Positions 52,233-61,599 of a DNA stretch of 64,000 bases are shown here, piece after piece. Made by a program: the position numbers and the translations under genes. This DNA comes from Pseudonocardia thermophila (GTDB taxonomy: Bacteria; Actinomycetota; Actinomycetes; Mycobacteriales; Pseudonocardiaceae), in assembly GCF_900142365.1 (NCBI RefSeq), contig NZ_FRAP01000002.1, forward strand, positions 186,001-250,000. The letters are read 5' to 3'. How positions within the stretch are numbered: position 1 is the stretch's first letter; each line of letters begins with the position of its first letter. The notes under the pieces were generated by a model. The model ran no database searches. It was not told the DNA's origin and saw only the letters and a list, made by a program, of their open reading frames with translations.

Positions 52233-54128
52233 CTAGTGGCAGTGCTTCGCCTGCGTCGCCGGCACGTCCAGCGCCGGGTTGCGGTCGAAGAAGCCGACCG
52301 ACTTGAGCGTGAACCCGGTGTACTCGACCGGCATCACCGGCCAGTCCTCCGGCCGCGGGAAGTGCGTGAGGCCGAAGGTGTGCCAGACGACGATGTCCTG
52401 CCCGTCGATGTCGCGGTCGGCGGCCACCCACGCCGGCAGGCCCGCGCCGCCCGGGTTCTGGTTGACGAAGTCGCCCGCCGGGTAGCGCTCGGCCGGGTCG
52501 TAGCGGGTCACCCACAGCGCGTTCGTCGCGAACGTGGCGCGGCGGTGGATCGACGAGCCCGGGTCGGCCAGCATCGTCGCCCCGCCCTGCGGGTGCAGCA
52601 CGTACGCGACGGGGCCGCCGAGCCCGTTCTTCTTCTCCGTGTTGACGATGTGCCAGGTCCGGGCCCGGTCCGGCGCGGCCTGCCGTTGCGCCTGCGACTC
52701 CCGGGTGAGCCGGGTGCGCGAGCGCGTGAACGCGTTGCCGTACGGGTTGCCCTCGCCCATCGGGATCCGCACGGCCTCGACCTCGTCGACGGCGTTGGCC
52801 AGGCCGTCGACCATCATGTCCAGCCGCGCGGAGAACAGGTGCTGGTGGTACGGGGCACCGAGCCCGGGCGCGACCTCGGTCGCGTAGTCGCCCGGGGTGG
52901 CCGAGGTGAACAGGATGCCGGTGGCCTTCACCTCGAGCTGGATGGTGCCGTCGAGGTAGAGGTACCAGTAGAAGCCGTAGTCGTAGTTGCCGATCGGGGC
53001 GAAGAACGAGATCACCAGCCGGCGCTGGCGGCGCACCTCCCGCGATCCGGTGAACAGGTCGGTGTGCTTCCACAGCACCCCGAAGTCCTCTTCGTGCATG
53101 CAGATCGCGTTGGTGATCGTGCGCGGGTTGCCCAGGTCGTCGGCGAGGACGGCGTCGACGTAGTGGATGTCGCCCAGGCAGTCGCAGCCCAGCTGCAGCG
53201 AATCGGCGTAGCGGGCGAACATGTACTCGCCGCAGTCGAAGTAGTTCTGCCAGAACCGCACCGGTGACGGATCGGCGTACGGCACCACCATCTCCGCGAT
53301 GGACGCCCGGTAGCAGATGGGGCGGCCGTCGAACGAGATCTGGTGCAGGGTGAGGCCCTCGCGCTCGTTGAACCCGATCCGCAGGTCCCATCTGCCCCAC
53401 TTCACGTGCCCGTCCTCGACGGTGAACGAGCGGCCCTCGGGCTGGGTGATCTCGATCGGCTTGAGCGAGTCCAGCGGTGGCCCCTGCACCTCGGGGTCGT
53501 CGAAGTTGCCGCTGGTCTCCGGCACGGGCGCGTCCTGGTGGTCGATCACGCGGTCGACCGAGCGGGCGGTGAGGTCGACGTAGGCGACCAGCCCGTCGAT
53601 CGGGTGCGCCCACGGGTGGTCCTTCTCGTGGTCCTGGCGGAACCCGAACGCGCGCACGATGCGCCTGCCGACCTCGTCGGGGTAGTCGTAGACACCCGCC
53701 GACAGCGGCACGGCCCGCACCGTCGACGGCTCGATCCCGCGGCGCTCCAGCGCGGCGAGCCACTGCGGATCGGCGTTCAGGATGCCCTCGATCATCTCGA
53801 ACTCGGTGTCGATGATCGGCGGCTGGCCGTCGCGCGGCGGATCGAGTTCGCGGCTCGACACGACGCTGCGGTCGGTGGCCGAGACGACGGTGTCCCACGA
53901 GCGGCCGGTCGACAGGTCGAGCAGCACGGCGCGGAAGCGGCGGTCGACGGGATCGCCGGGCGAGTGGGCGAGGACCTCGGCCTTCGGCGGCTCCTCGAGC
54001 GCGAAGAACGCGACGCGGACGTGCTCGGTGAGCAGACCGGCGTCGACGAGCACGTCGCGCACGGCGGTCACCTCGGCCTCGGTGGTCATGCTCAGCGGAT
54101 GGACCGTGCGGGCTTCCAGGGTGGTCAT
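52233..54128 (-). CDS. Copper-containing primary-amine oxidase
   Basis: A 631-aa quinoprotein that oxidises primary amines (such as phenylethylamine or tyramine) to aldehyde, NH3 and H2O2. The cofactor precursor is Y382 in NYDYG, self-processed to topaquinone. Copper ligands are H428 and H430 (YHQHLF) and H589 (LTHFPRP). The catalytic-base Asp is in YFDCGEYMF. D2/D3 domains occupy about 1-200. No signal peptide is seen. It ends KHCH. The ATG at 54128 overlaps the permease stop by four bases, so uptake and oxidation are coupled. Confidence 0.95.
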   Translation of the reverse strand: MTTLEARTVHPLSMTTEAEVTAVRDVLVDAGLLTEHVRVAFFALEEPPKAEVLAHSPGDPVDRRFRAVLLDLSTGRSWDTVVSATDRSVVSSRELDPPRDGQPPIIDTEFEMIEGILNADPQWLAALERRGIEPSTVRAVPLSAGVYDYPDEVGRRIVRAFGFRQDHEKDHPWAHPIDGLVAYVDLTARSVDRVIDHQDAPVPETSGNFDDPEVQGPPLDSLKPIEITQPEGRSFTVEDGHVKWGRWDLRIGFNEREGLTLHQISFDGRPICYRASIAEMVVPYADPSPVRFWQNYFDCGEYMFARYADSLQLGCDCLGDIHYVDAVLADDLGNPRTITNAICMHEEDFGVLWKHTDLFTGSREVRRQRRLVISFFAPIGNYDYGFYWYLYLDGTIQLEVKATGILFTSATPGDYATEVAPGLGAPYHQHLFSARLDMMVDGLANAVDEVEAVRIPMGEGNPYGNAFTRSRTRLTRESQAQRQAAPDRARTWHIVNTEKKNGLGGPVAYVLHPQGGATMLADPGSSIHRRATFATNALWVTRYDPAERYPAGDFVNQNPGGAGLPAWVAADRDIDGQDIVVWHTFGLTHFPRPEDWPVMPVEYTGFTLKSVGFFDRNPALDVPATQAKHCH

Positions 54129-55573
54129 GTGCGACTCCTCTCAGCGGCCGGAACGGGCCCGGCGCTCGGTGCGGTTCGGCGCGACCAGACCGCACCGATG
54201 ACGAACGCCGCCACGAGGACGGCACCGATGGCGGTGGCCAGCGTCGGCGAGCCACCGATGAGTGTGGGGAAGTTGGAGATCGTCAGCCAGAGGCAGACGA
54301 GGAGACCCGCTAGCCCGGCGAGCGGCGCGGCGAGCGTGTGCCAGGGGCGGGTGTCGACCCGAGTGCGCCGGAAGAACACGATCACGGCAGCGCAGGTCAG
54401 CGCCATGAGCGCGAGCACGCCGAGGGTGGCGGTGCCGGCCATCCAGGCGAACACCTGCGTCACCGGGTCCATCCCGGCCAGCGCGAACACGGCGATGAGG
54501 ACCAGTGCAGTGCCGGTCTGGGTGAGTGAGGCGATGTGCGGCGAGGTGTGCCGCGGATGGCTGCGCCCGCAGGCCTCGGGCAGCGCCCCGGAGTTGCCGA
54601 GCGCGAAGAAGTAGCGCGCCAGCACGTTGTGGAACGACAGGATCGCGGCGAACATGCTGGTCACGAGCAGCACCTCGGCGATGTCGCCGGCCGCGGTGCC
54701 GAGCACCTTCGTGATCGTCGTGATCAGCATGGTCCCGGGATCGGCGCTGGCCTGCTCGACGGCGGCGGCGTCGCCCCACGCGGACACGACCGCCCAGCTG
54801 GACAGCGTGTAGAAGGCCCCGATGACCAGCAGCGCGGTGTAGGTGGCGCGGGGGACGGTGCGCAGCGGGTCGCGGGCCTCGTCGCGGAACACCGCGGTCG
54901 CCTCGAACCCGATGAACGACGCGATCGCGAACATCAGCGCGATCCCCAGCCCGCCCGAGAACACCTCGCCGGGATGCAGGAACGCCGTCGAGAGGCCCTC
55001 GACCGATCCGCCGCCGGTGGCCACGACGACCGCGTCCATGACCAGCACGATCGCCACCTCGGCGATCAGCAGCACGCCCAGCACGCGGCCGGACAGCTCG
55101 ATGTGCCGGTAGCCCAGCGTGCCCACGATCGCGACGACCACGATCGCGCACGGCCACCACGGCAGCGCCGGGCCACCCCAGTGCTGCACCAGCTCGGCGA
55201 GCACCGCGCCGATGTAGCCGTACACGGCCAGCTGCACGGTCGTGTACGTGACGAGCGCGAGGAACGCCGCACCCAGCCCGGGCGGGCGGCCGAGCCCGCG
55301 CTCGACGTAGGCGTAGAAGGCGCCGGCCTGGGGAACGTGCCGGCTCATCGCGCAGAAGCCCACCGCGAACAGCAGCAGGATCGCGGAGCAGAGCGCGAAC
55401 GTCGTGGGGAACGCGGGCCCGTTCCCCGCCCCGATGCCCAGCGGCACCGTCCCCGCGACGACGGTGAGCGGCGCCGCGGCCGCCACCACCATGAAGACGA
55501 TCGATCCGACGCCGAGCGAGCCCGCGAGGCGGCGGCGGTCGGTGTCGGGTTCCGTGCTGTGATGAGTGCCCAT
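54125..55573 (-). CDS. APC-family amino acid/amine permease
   Basis: A 482-aa permease with about twelve membrane helices. SLGVGSIVFMVVAAAAPLTV begins the first, and FIGFEATAVFRDEARDPLRT (after helix 6) and NVLARYFFALGNSGALPEAC are APC family marks. It is translationally coupled to the copper amine oxidase and so probably imports its amine substrate. It is a close paralogue of the 57894-59315 permease. Confidence 0.92.
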   Translation of the reverse strand: MGTHHSTEPDTDRRRLAGSLGVGSIVFMVVAAAAPLTVVAGTVPLGIGAGNGPAFPTTFALCSAILLLFAVGFCAMSRHVPQAGAFYAYVERGLGRPPGLGAAFLALVTYTTVQLAVYGYIGAVLAELVQHWGGPALPWWPCAIVVVAIVGTLGYRHIELSGRVLGVLLIAEVAIVLVMDAVVVATGGGSVEGLSTAFLHPGEVFSGGLGIALMFAIASFIGFEATAVFRDEARDPLRTVPRATYTALLVIGAFYTLSSWAVVSAWGDAAAVEQASADPGTMLITTITKVLGTAAGDIAEVLLVTSMFAAILSFHNVLARYFFALGNSGALPEACGRSHPRHTSPHIASLTQTGTALVLIAVFALAGMDPVTQVFAWMAGTATLGVLALMALTCAAVIVFFRRTRVDTRPWHTLAAPLAGLAGLLVCLWLTISNFPTLIGGSPTLATAIGAVLVAAFVIGAVWSRRTAPSAGPVPAAERSRT

Positions 55574-55730
55574 GTCCGGTCTCCCACCGGTCGGACGACA
55601 GCGACGGCGGTCACACTCACCGGGCAGCGGGGAGGGGTCAAAGGTCGTTCTCGCGCGGCGGGAAACGCCGCGGCGGAATTCTCGTTCGAGACTCGGCTCA
55701 CTGTGACCTGCTCCGGTTACCGTGCCGCGC

Positions 55731-57155
55731 ATGGCCGCAGACGTCCCGCCGCTGCGTGACCGCTCCCCGGTGGAGGGGCTGCGCCGTCGTGGGTTGGGGC
55801 CGCTGGCGGTGTTCGCGCAGTCGGTGTCGGGGGCTGCGCCGTCGGCGGCGATGGCCGCGACGCCGGTGATCGTGGCCGCGTCGGCCGGGGACGCCACGGT
55901 CGTGTCGTTCCTGGCGGCGACGCTGCTGATGCTGCTGGTGGCCGCGTGCATCGGGCAGTTCACGCGACGGATGGCCGCCCCGGGTGGGCTCTACACGCTG
56001 ACCGCGAAGGGGCTGCCGCCGGGCGCGGCGTTCGCCTGCGCGGTCGGCCTCGTCGTCGGCTACGGGCTGCTCGCCGGGGGCGCCCTCGCCGGGGCGGGCC
56101 AGTACCTGGCGGAGTTCGCGGCGATGCTCGGCCTGCGGCTGGGCGGGCCCGGCACCGCGGCCGTCGTCGTGGTGGTCGCGGCGGGGGCCGCGGTGCTGGT
56201 CCGGCGCGGGGTGCGGCTATCGGCGCGGGTGGTGCTGCTCGTGGAGAGCGCGGCGATCGGGCTGATGGTCGCGGTGTTCGCGCTGCTGCTGGTGAACGGG
56301 CCCGCGCCCGGCCCGCCCGCGGACGTGCCGCCGCCGACGGTCGGCGGGATCGCGGCCGGGGTGGTGCCGGCGATCGCGGCGTTCATCGGGTTCGAGGTGG
56401 CCACAGTGCTGGGCGCGGAGGCGCGCCGGCCGTTCCGCAGCGTGCCGCGGGCGGTGGGGGCGACGGCGGCGCTGGCCGGGGTGCTGTACCTGTTCGCAGC
56501 CCAGACCCAGGTGTTCGGCTTCGCCACCACCCCGGGCGGGCTGGCCGCCCAGCAGGATCCGGTGCTGACACTGGCCGTGGCGCGGGGGTGGGTGTGGGTA
56601 CCGCTCGTGCTGGACGTCGCGTTGGTCGCGTCGTTCCTCGCCTGCGCGCTGGCCTCGCTGACCGCCCTCTCCCGGGTGCTGTTCTCCCTGGCGAAGGACG
56701 GGGTCGCGCCGGCGGCGCTGGGCCGCGCGCATCCGCGCCACCACACCCCGCACGTCGCGCTGGTCGCGATCGTGCCGGTGGTCGTCGTGCTGGCCGGGGC
56801 GGTCGCGGCCGGGGTGCCGATCGGGCACCTGCTCGTCGTGCTGATCACGATGGCGACCTGCGGGTTCCTCGTCTCCTACGTGCTGGTGTGCGCGGCGGCC
56901 CCGTTGTTCCTGCGCCGCATCGGCGAGCTGACCGCGGGCGCGGTCGGCGCCGCCGCGGTGACCGCGCCGGTGCTGCTCGTCGCGCTGGTGGCGTTCGTCG
57001 TGGTCTCGCCGCTGCCGTCGGCGCTGCTGGGGGCCTTGGCGGTGCTCGGACTGGCCTGGTACGGGTGGGTGCGCTGGGCCCGGCCGGCCGAGCTGGCCGG
57101 GATCGGCGTCTACGACGAGACCCTGTCGACCGACGTCCTGGGAGGGCCGCGGTGA
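55731..57155 (+). CDS. APC-family permease, divergent subtype
   Basis: A 474-aa membrane protein with about twelve hydrophobic segments. LAVFAQSVSGAAPSAAMAAT begins helix 1, FIGFEVATVLGAEARRPFRS is the APC loop, and RVLFSLAKDGVAPAALGRAH follows helix 8. It is much less similar to the two flanking permeases than they are to each other. The ATG at 55731 and GTG at 55722 are both possible. It is translationally coupled to the IclR gene. Confidence 0.9.
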   Translation: MAADVPPLRDRSPVEGLRRRGLGPLAVFAQSVSGAAPSAAMAATPVIVAASAGDATVVSFLAATLLMLLVAACIGQFTRRMAAPGGLYTLTAKGLPPGAAFACAVGLVVGYGLLAGGALAGAGQYLAEFAAMLGLRLGGPGTAAVVVVVAAGAAVLVRRGVRLSARVVLLVESAAIGLMVAVFALLLVNGPAPGPPADVPPPTVGGIAAGVVPAIAAFIGFEVATVLGAEARRPFRSVPRAVGATAALAGVLYLFAAQTQVFGFATTPGGLAAQQDPVLTLAVARGWVWVPLVLDVALVASFLACALASLTALSRVLFSLAKDGVAPAALGRAHPRHHTPHVALVAIVPVVVVLAGAVAAGVPIGHLLVVLITMATCGFLVSYVLVCAAAPLFLRRIGELTAGAVGAAAVTAPVLLVALVAFVVVSPLPSALLGALAVLGLAWYGWVRWARPAELAGIGVYDETLSTDVLGGPR

Positions 57156-57892
57156 CCGCACCGCTGTCCGGCCGCCAACCCAAGGCGGTGCGCAGCGCGC
57201 TGGCCGTGCTGGAGGAGGTCGTCGCCGCTGGTCCCGGGGTGACCGCGAAGGAGATCTCCGCCGCGCTGCGCCTGCCGCCGGCCACCACGTACCGCCTGCT
57301 CAACCTGCTCGTCGCCGACGAGTACTTGGTGCGGCTGCCGGACCTGAAGGGGTTCGCCCTCGGCCGCCGCGCTGCCCGGCTCGCGCTCCCCGCAGCGCCC
57401 GCCGTCCCGACGGCGGCCCGCGCCGTCGTCGAGCACCTCCGCGCCCAGGTGCGCTGGGGCGTGCACCTGGCGTCGTTCACCACAGGCCAGGTCGTCATGA
57501 TCGATCCAGACCCCGATCACCCGCCGACCGCGGCCCCTGTGCTGGCACGGTTCCCGCAGGCCAGTGCGCTCGGTCGGTTGCTCCTGGCCGAGCAGCCGGA
57601 CTGGCGGGCGCTGGTGCGGGAGCTGCGGGCGCTCACCCCGCACACCGTCAGCACTCGGGCCGAGGTCGAGGCCGCGCTGCGCGAGGTCGAGAGCGCGGGC
57701 TGGGCCCGCCAGCTCGGCGAGCTGCACGCCGACCGCGGCTGCCTCGCCGTGCCGATCCGGGCGCCGGGCGACGGGCGGCTGGTCGCGGGGCTGGCGCTGG
57801 CCGGGCCCGTGGCCCGGGTGGCGGAGCCGAACGGCGCGCTGCTGGACCTCATGCGGGAGCACGCCGAACGGCTCGCGCCGCTCTTGGCCTGA
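57152..57892 (+). CDS. IclR-family transcriptional regulator
   Basis: A 246-aa regulator. The winged helix is GVTAKEISAALRLPPATTYR and LLNLLVADEYLVRLPD, followed by the IclR effector domain (LRAQVRWGVHLASFTTGQVV, SALGRLLLAEQ, GCLAVPIRAPGDGRLVAGLA). The GTG at 57152 overlaps the permease stop (GTGA). It probably controls its own permease and the flanking amine permease/oxidase genes, with an amine-derived acid as effector (inference). Confidence 0.9.
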   Translation: MTAPLSGRQPKAVRSALAVLEEVVAAGPGVTAKEISAALRLPPATTYRLLNLLVADEYLVRLPDLKGFALGRRAARLALPAAPAVPTAARAVVEHLRAQVRWGVHLASFTTGQVVMIDPDPDHPPTAAPVLARFPQASALGRLLLAEQPDWRALVRELRALTPHTVSTRAEVEAALREVESAGWARQLGELHADRGCLAVPIRAPGDGRLVAGLALAGPVARVAEPNGALLDLMREHAERLAPLLA

Positions 57893-57893
57893 C

Positions 57894-59315
57894 TCAGCTC
57901 GAGGTGCGGCGCGACCAGATCGCGCCGGCGACGAACGCGGCCACGAGGACCGCGCCGATACCGATGGCGAGTGCGGGCGAGCCGCCGATGAGGACGGCGA
58001 AGTTGGTGACCGTCAGCCACAGGCAGAACAGCAGCCCGGCCAGCCCGGCGAGCGGCGCGGCGAGCGTGTGCCACGGGCGGGTGTCGACCCGGGTGCGGCG
58101 GAAGAACACGATGACCGCTGCGCAGGTCAGCGCCATGAGCGCGAGCACGCCGAGGGTGGCGGTGCCGGCCATCCACGCGTACACCTGGGTCACCGGGTTC
58201 AGCCGGGACAGCGCGAACCCCACGACCAGGACGATCGACGTGGTGGTCTGGGTGATCGAGGCGATGTGCGGCGAGCCGTGCCGCGGGTGGCTGCGGCCCA
58301 GCGGTTCGGGCAGCGCGCCGGAGTTGCCGAGCGCGAAGAAGTAGCGCGCGAGCACGTTGTGGAACGCCAGGATCGCGGCGAAGATGCTGGTCACCAACAG
58401 GGCGTCGGCGATGTCGGCGGCCGCCGTGCCGAGCACCCTCCTGATCGTGGTGAGCAGCATGTTCTCCGGATCGGCCGTCGCCTGGCGGACGGCCTCGCCG
58501 TCACCCCACGCGGACACGACAGCCCAGCTGGAGACCGTGTAGAACACCCCGACGAGGATCAGCGCGGCGTAGGTGGCCCGGGGCACGGTCCGATCCGGGT
58601 CACGGGCCTCGGAGCGGAACACCGCGGTCGCCTCGAACCCGATGAACGACGCGATCGCGAACATGATCCCGATGCCCAGGTCGCCCGCCACGATCTGCGC
58701 GGGGTGCAGCCACGCGGTCGACAGCCCCTCGTCGGGTGCGCCGGCGGCCGTCCCGCCACCGGTCAGCACCACGACCGTGTCCATGACCAGCACGATCGCC
58801 ACCTCGCAGCAGAGCAGCACGCTCAGCACCCGCCCGGACAGGTCGATGTGCCGGTAGCCCAGGAACGCGACGACGGCGATGGTGGCGAACGCGCACAGCC
58901 ACCACGGCAGCGCCGGCCCGCCCAGCCGCACGATCGTCTCGCCGATCACATCGCCGATGAAGCCGTACAGGGCCACTTGCACGGCCGTGTAGGTGGCGAG
59001 TGCGAGGAAGGCCGTGCCCAGCCCGGGCGCCCGGCCGAGCCCGCGCTCGACGTAGGAGTAGAAGGCGCCGGCCTCGCGCACGTGCCGGCTCATCGCGCAG
59101 AACCCCACTGCGAACAGCAGCAGGATCGCGCTGCACAGCGCGTAGGTGATCGGGAACGCCGGCCCGTTGCCGAGGCTGATGCCCAGCGGCACCGTACCGG
59201 CGATGACGGTCAGCGGCGCCGCGGCCGCCACCACCATGAAGACGATCGAGCCGACGCCGAGCGAGCCCGAGAGCGTGCGACGGCCGGTGGATTCGGTGCT
59301 GCCGGTGTGGCCCAT
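57894..59315 (-). CDS. APC-family amino acid/amine permease, paralogue
   Basis: A 473-aa twelve-helix permease. It aligns over its full length with the 54125-55573 permease, with many identical blocks: SLGVGSIVFMVVAAAAPLT, HNVLARYFFALGNSGALPE, MAGTATLGVLALMALTCAAV and RRTRVDTRPWHTLAAPLAGL. A tandem duplication interrupted by the permease/iclR pair is the simplest reading. The ATG at 59315 has GGAGAG before it. The convergent stops with IclR are two bases apart. Confidence 0.92.
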   Translation of the reverse strand: MGHTGSTESTGRRTLSGSLGVGSIVFMVVAAAAPLTVIAGTVPLGISLGNGPAFPITYALCSAILLLFAVGFCAMSRHVREAGAFYSYVERGLGRAPGLGTAFLALATYTAVQVALYGFIGDVIGETIVRLGGPALPWWLCAFATIAVVAFLGYRHIDLSGRVLSVLLCCEVAIVLVMDTVVVLTGGGTAAGAPDEGLSTAWLHPAQIVAGDLGIGIMFAIASFIGFEATAVFRSEARDPDRTVPRATYAALILVGVFYTVSSWAVVSAWGDGEAVRQATADPENMLLTTIRRVLGTAAADIADALLVTSIFAAILAFHNVLARYFFALGNSGALPEPLGRSHPRHGSPHIASITQTTTSIVLVVGFALSRLNPVTQVYAWMAGTATLGVLALMALTCAAVIVFFRRTRVDTRPWHTLAAPLAGLAGLLFCLWLTVTNFAVLIGGSPALAIGIGAVLVAAFVAGAIWSRRTSS

Positions 59316-59558
59316 GGCCGGTCTCTCCCGCGGGTCGAGCGAGGTGCGCGACCGGGAGTTCGCGGTGCGGGTGAGCGGTGTTATCGCGGCGCGGGTCGGC
59401 CGCGGGAACCGAGGTGCCCGCACGCGGGCGCCGTTCTGTGCGTGCCGGCTCGACGACGATCGTCCGCAGTGACTGGGTACCGCGCTGCAGCACCTCGCAC
59501 CTCGGGGCCGGCCGGGCGACGAGCTCCTCACCCGCCGCCCGGGCCGGGTTCGGTCAGC

Positions 59559-60194
59559 TCAGCCCGACAGCGCGCGGGCGCGGTGCTCCACCCACCGCAC
59601 GGTGGAGTAGAGCAGCTGGCTCGCGCCCGGCATGAACGCCGCACCGTGGTGGTAGCACGGGTCCATCGTGGTCACGAACAGCTCGCCGGCGGTGGAGACC
59701 GTGTCGTAGTAGGTGGTGGCCCCGACCATGGTGCCGTCCTCCTCGACGCCGACGAGCGTCGTGGCGCCCTCGGGTGGGGTCAGGACGCCGTGGTGGTGCC
59801 AGATCATCGCCCGCTCGGAGAAGTAGTCCCAGATCGGCTCGTCGGTGCGCTGCAGGCGCATGTGGTTGTCCTCGCCGGTGCGCCACCACCAGAAGTTCGT
59901 CGGCCGTGGTTCCCAGCCGACGCCGGGCAGCCACTGCTCGGCCGCGTTCTGCCCGAACACCGCGAGCACACCGCCGCGCTCGGCGACCCCGTAGATCGTC
60001 TTGCCGTGCTGGGCGAGCAGCTTCGGGTGCTCGCGGTCGGCGACGATCACCGCGTCGACGTCGCTGAGATCGTCCGGGGTGAGGTCGTAGAGGTAGATCG
60101 GGCGGAGCCGGTACGGCTGCAGCGCCGGCTCGTTCAGCGTCGTCAGGTGTGATCCTGAGCCGCCGTGGATGAACGCGATCTCCGGGGTGCTCAT
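59559..60194 (-). CDS. Unknown ThuA/GATase-like protein, importer-operon gene 5
   Basis: A 211-aa soluble protein. PEIAFIHGGSGSHLTTLNEP, LSDVDAVIVADREHPKLLAQ and GGVLAVFGQNAAEQWLPGVG resemble ThuA or class I glutamine-amidotransferase-like folds, but no catalytic Cys-His-Glu triad is evident. The late part is rich in His and aromatic residues (MIWHHHG; YYDTVSTAGELFVTTMD). It overlaps gene 4 by four bases. It shares a body plan with the gene 4 product, so the two are probably diverged paralogues. Function is unknown. Confidence 0.6.
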   Translation of the reverse strand: MSTPEIAFIHGGSGSHLTTLNEPALQPYRLRPIYLYDLTPDDLSDVDAVIVADREHPKLLAQHGKTIYGVAERGGVLAVFGQNAAEQWLPGVGWEPRPTNFWWWRTGEDNHMRLQRTDEPIWDYFSERAMIWHHHGVLTPPEGATTLVGVEEDGTMVGATTYYDTVSTAGELFVTTMDPCYHHGAAFMPGASQLLYSTVRWVEHRARALSG

Positions 60195-60847
60195 GCCGTT
60201 CCCTCCAGCCAGCCGAGGATGTTCTCGCCGAGCCGGGCCGTGGTGCGGTGCGGATCGACGAAGGTGATCAGGTCGACGCCGCCGTGCACGACGACCTCAC
60301 CCGATCCGAGCGGGTAGGTGTAGTCGATCGGTGCCTGCAGGGGGCCGACGCCGTTGATCGCGCGGCCGCTCTCGGGCAGGGGCAGGTGGTAGCCGCGGCC
60401 GTAGAACCCGGCCACGCCGATGCGCTCCAGCTCCTCGAACGAGTGCGGCCCCGGCACGCCCGTGCGGTACAGCACGTCGCGCAGGTCGATGCCCTCCCAG
60501 ATCGGGTGCGGGCTCAAGCTGGTGATCTCCAGGTCGCGCGGGCCCTTGTAGGACAGCCGGCGCCAGGGGACCAGCCCGGTCAGGAACGGCTCGGCGACGT
60601 GCCCGTTGACCAGCAACCGGCCGCCGGACCGGACGAAGTCCTCCAGCAGGTCCCGGTGGCGGCCGAGGAACACCTGGTCGCACGACGATGCGAGGTTGAT
60701 CCCGGAGATCGAGCCGAGGTCGAGCTCCGGCAGGTCGTAGAGGTCGTGCTCGACGAGGCCGGCGGGGGGACTCGGCATTCCGATGGAGTTGGGCGAGCCC
60801 GGGTCGAGCAGCAGCGACACGGCGCGGGTGCGGGTCGGGGCGCTCAT
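60191..60847 (-). CDS. Unknown ThuA/GATase-like protein, importer-operon gene 4
   Basis: A 218-aa soluble protein. It runs LVEHDLYDLPELDLGSISGI, SSCDQVFLGRHRDLLEDFVR, SGGRLLVNGHVAEPFLTGLV, then SPHPIWEGIDLRDVLYRTGV and YPLGSGEVVVHGGVDLITFV. The order (strand, Asp loop, helix with RH, GGxL strand, ending ARLGENILGWL) matches ThuA/GATase1-like folds with no nucleophile. The ATG at 60847 overlaps the ATPase stop by four bases. It may process or sense the imported compound; that is inference. Confidence 0.6.
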   Translation of the reverse strand: MSAPTRTRAVSLLLDPGSPNSIGMPSPPAGLVEHDLYDLPELDLGSISGINLASSCDQVFLGRHRDLLEDFVRSGGRLLVNGHVAEPFLTGLVPWRRLSYKGPRDLEITSLSPHPIWEGIDLRDVLYRTGVPGPHSFEELERIGVAGFYGRGYHLPLPESGRAINGVGPLQAPIDYTYPLGSGEVVVHGGVDLITFVDPHRTTARLGENILGWLEGTA

Positions 60848-61599
60848 CGCGCACCCGCCCCGACGCCGAAGTCCGGCACGACGATCCGCTCCTCGCGGCC
60901 GCCGACCGGCACGTCGATCGTGCTGATCGGCAGCCCGTACAGCTCGGTCAGCGTGTCGCCGGTCAGCAGTTCGGTGGTGGCGCCGATCCGGACGTCGTCC
61001 GCGTCGACGATGAGCATCGTCCGGTCGGCGATCCGCAGCGCGTGATCGGGATGGTGGGTGGTCATGACGACCGTCATTCCTTCCTCTGCGAGTGAGGACA
61101 GCACGGCGAGCACGCGGCCCTGGTTGCGCAGGTCCAGCGCGGACGCGGGCTCGTCGAGCACGAGGGTCTGGCACCCGGAGGCCAGTGCCCGGGCGATGAG
61201 CACCATCTGGCGCTCGCCCCCGGAGAGCCGGGTGAAGGGCCGGTCTGCGAGGTGGTCGAGCCCGACCCGGGCGAGGGCCTCGGCCGCGATCCGCCGGTCC
61301 TCGCGGGACGGGGTCGAGAACACGCCGATGTGGCGGGCCCGGCCCATCAGCACCATCTCCCGGACCGGGTAGGCGACGGGGGCGCTGTGGCTCTGCGGGA
61401 CGTAGCCGACGGCGCCCCCGTGCCGGACCCGTCCGCTGGTCGGGGTCATCAAGCCGGCCAGACACTTGATCATGGTGGTCTTCCCGCGGGCGTTCGGCCC
61501 GAGGACCGCGAGCACCTCGCCGGGCTCGAGGGCCAACGTCACCTCGCGGAAGATCCACCGGTCGCCGTAGCGGTGGGAGATCGCCGTCGCCTCAATCAC
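60844..61599 (-). CDS. FecE/FepC-type ABC ATPase, importer-operon gene 3
   Basis: A 251-aa ATPase of the iron-complex/cobalamin class. Walker A reads VLGPNARGKTTMIKCLAGL (the usual GPNGxGK has Ala-Arg here), Q-loop GYVPQSHSAPVAYPVREMVL, signature RLSGGERQMVLIARALASGC, Walker B TLVLDEPASALD and the H-loop MTTHHPDHALRIADR. It overlaps the permease end by eight bases. Confidence 0.92.
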   Translation of the reverse strand: MIEATAISHRYGDRWIFREVTLALEPGEVLAVLGPNARGKTTMIKCLAGLMTPTSGRVRHGGAVGYVPQSHSAPVAYPVREMVLMGRARHIGVFSTPSREDRRIAAEALARVGLDHLADRPFTRLSGGERQMVLIARALASGCQTLVLDEPASALDLRNQGRVLAVLSSLAEEGMTVVMTTHHPDHALRIADRTMLIVDADDVRIGATTELLTGDTLTELYGLPISTIDVPVGGREERIVVPDFGVGAGAR

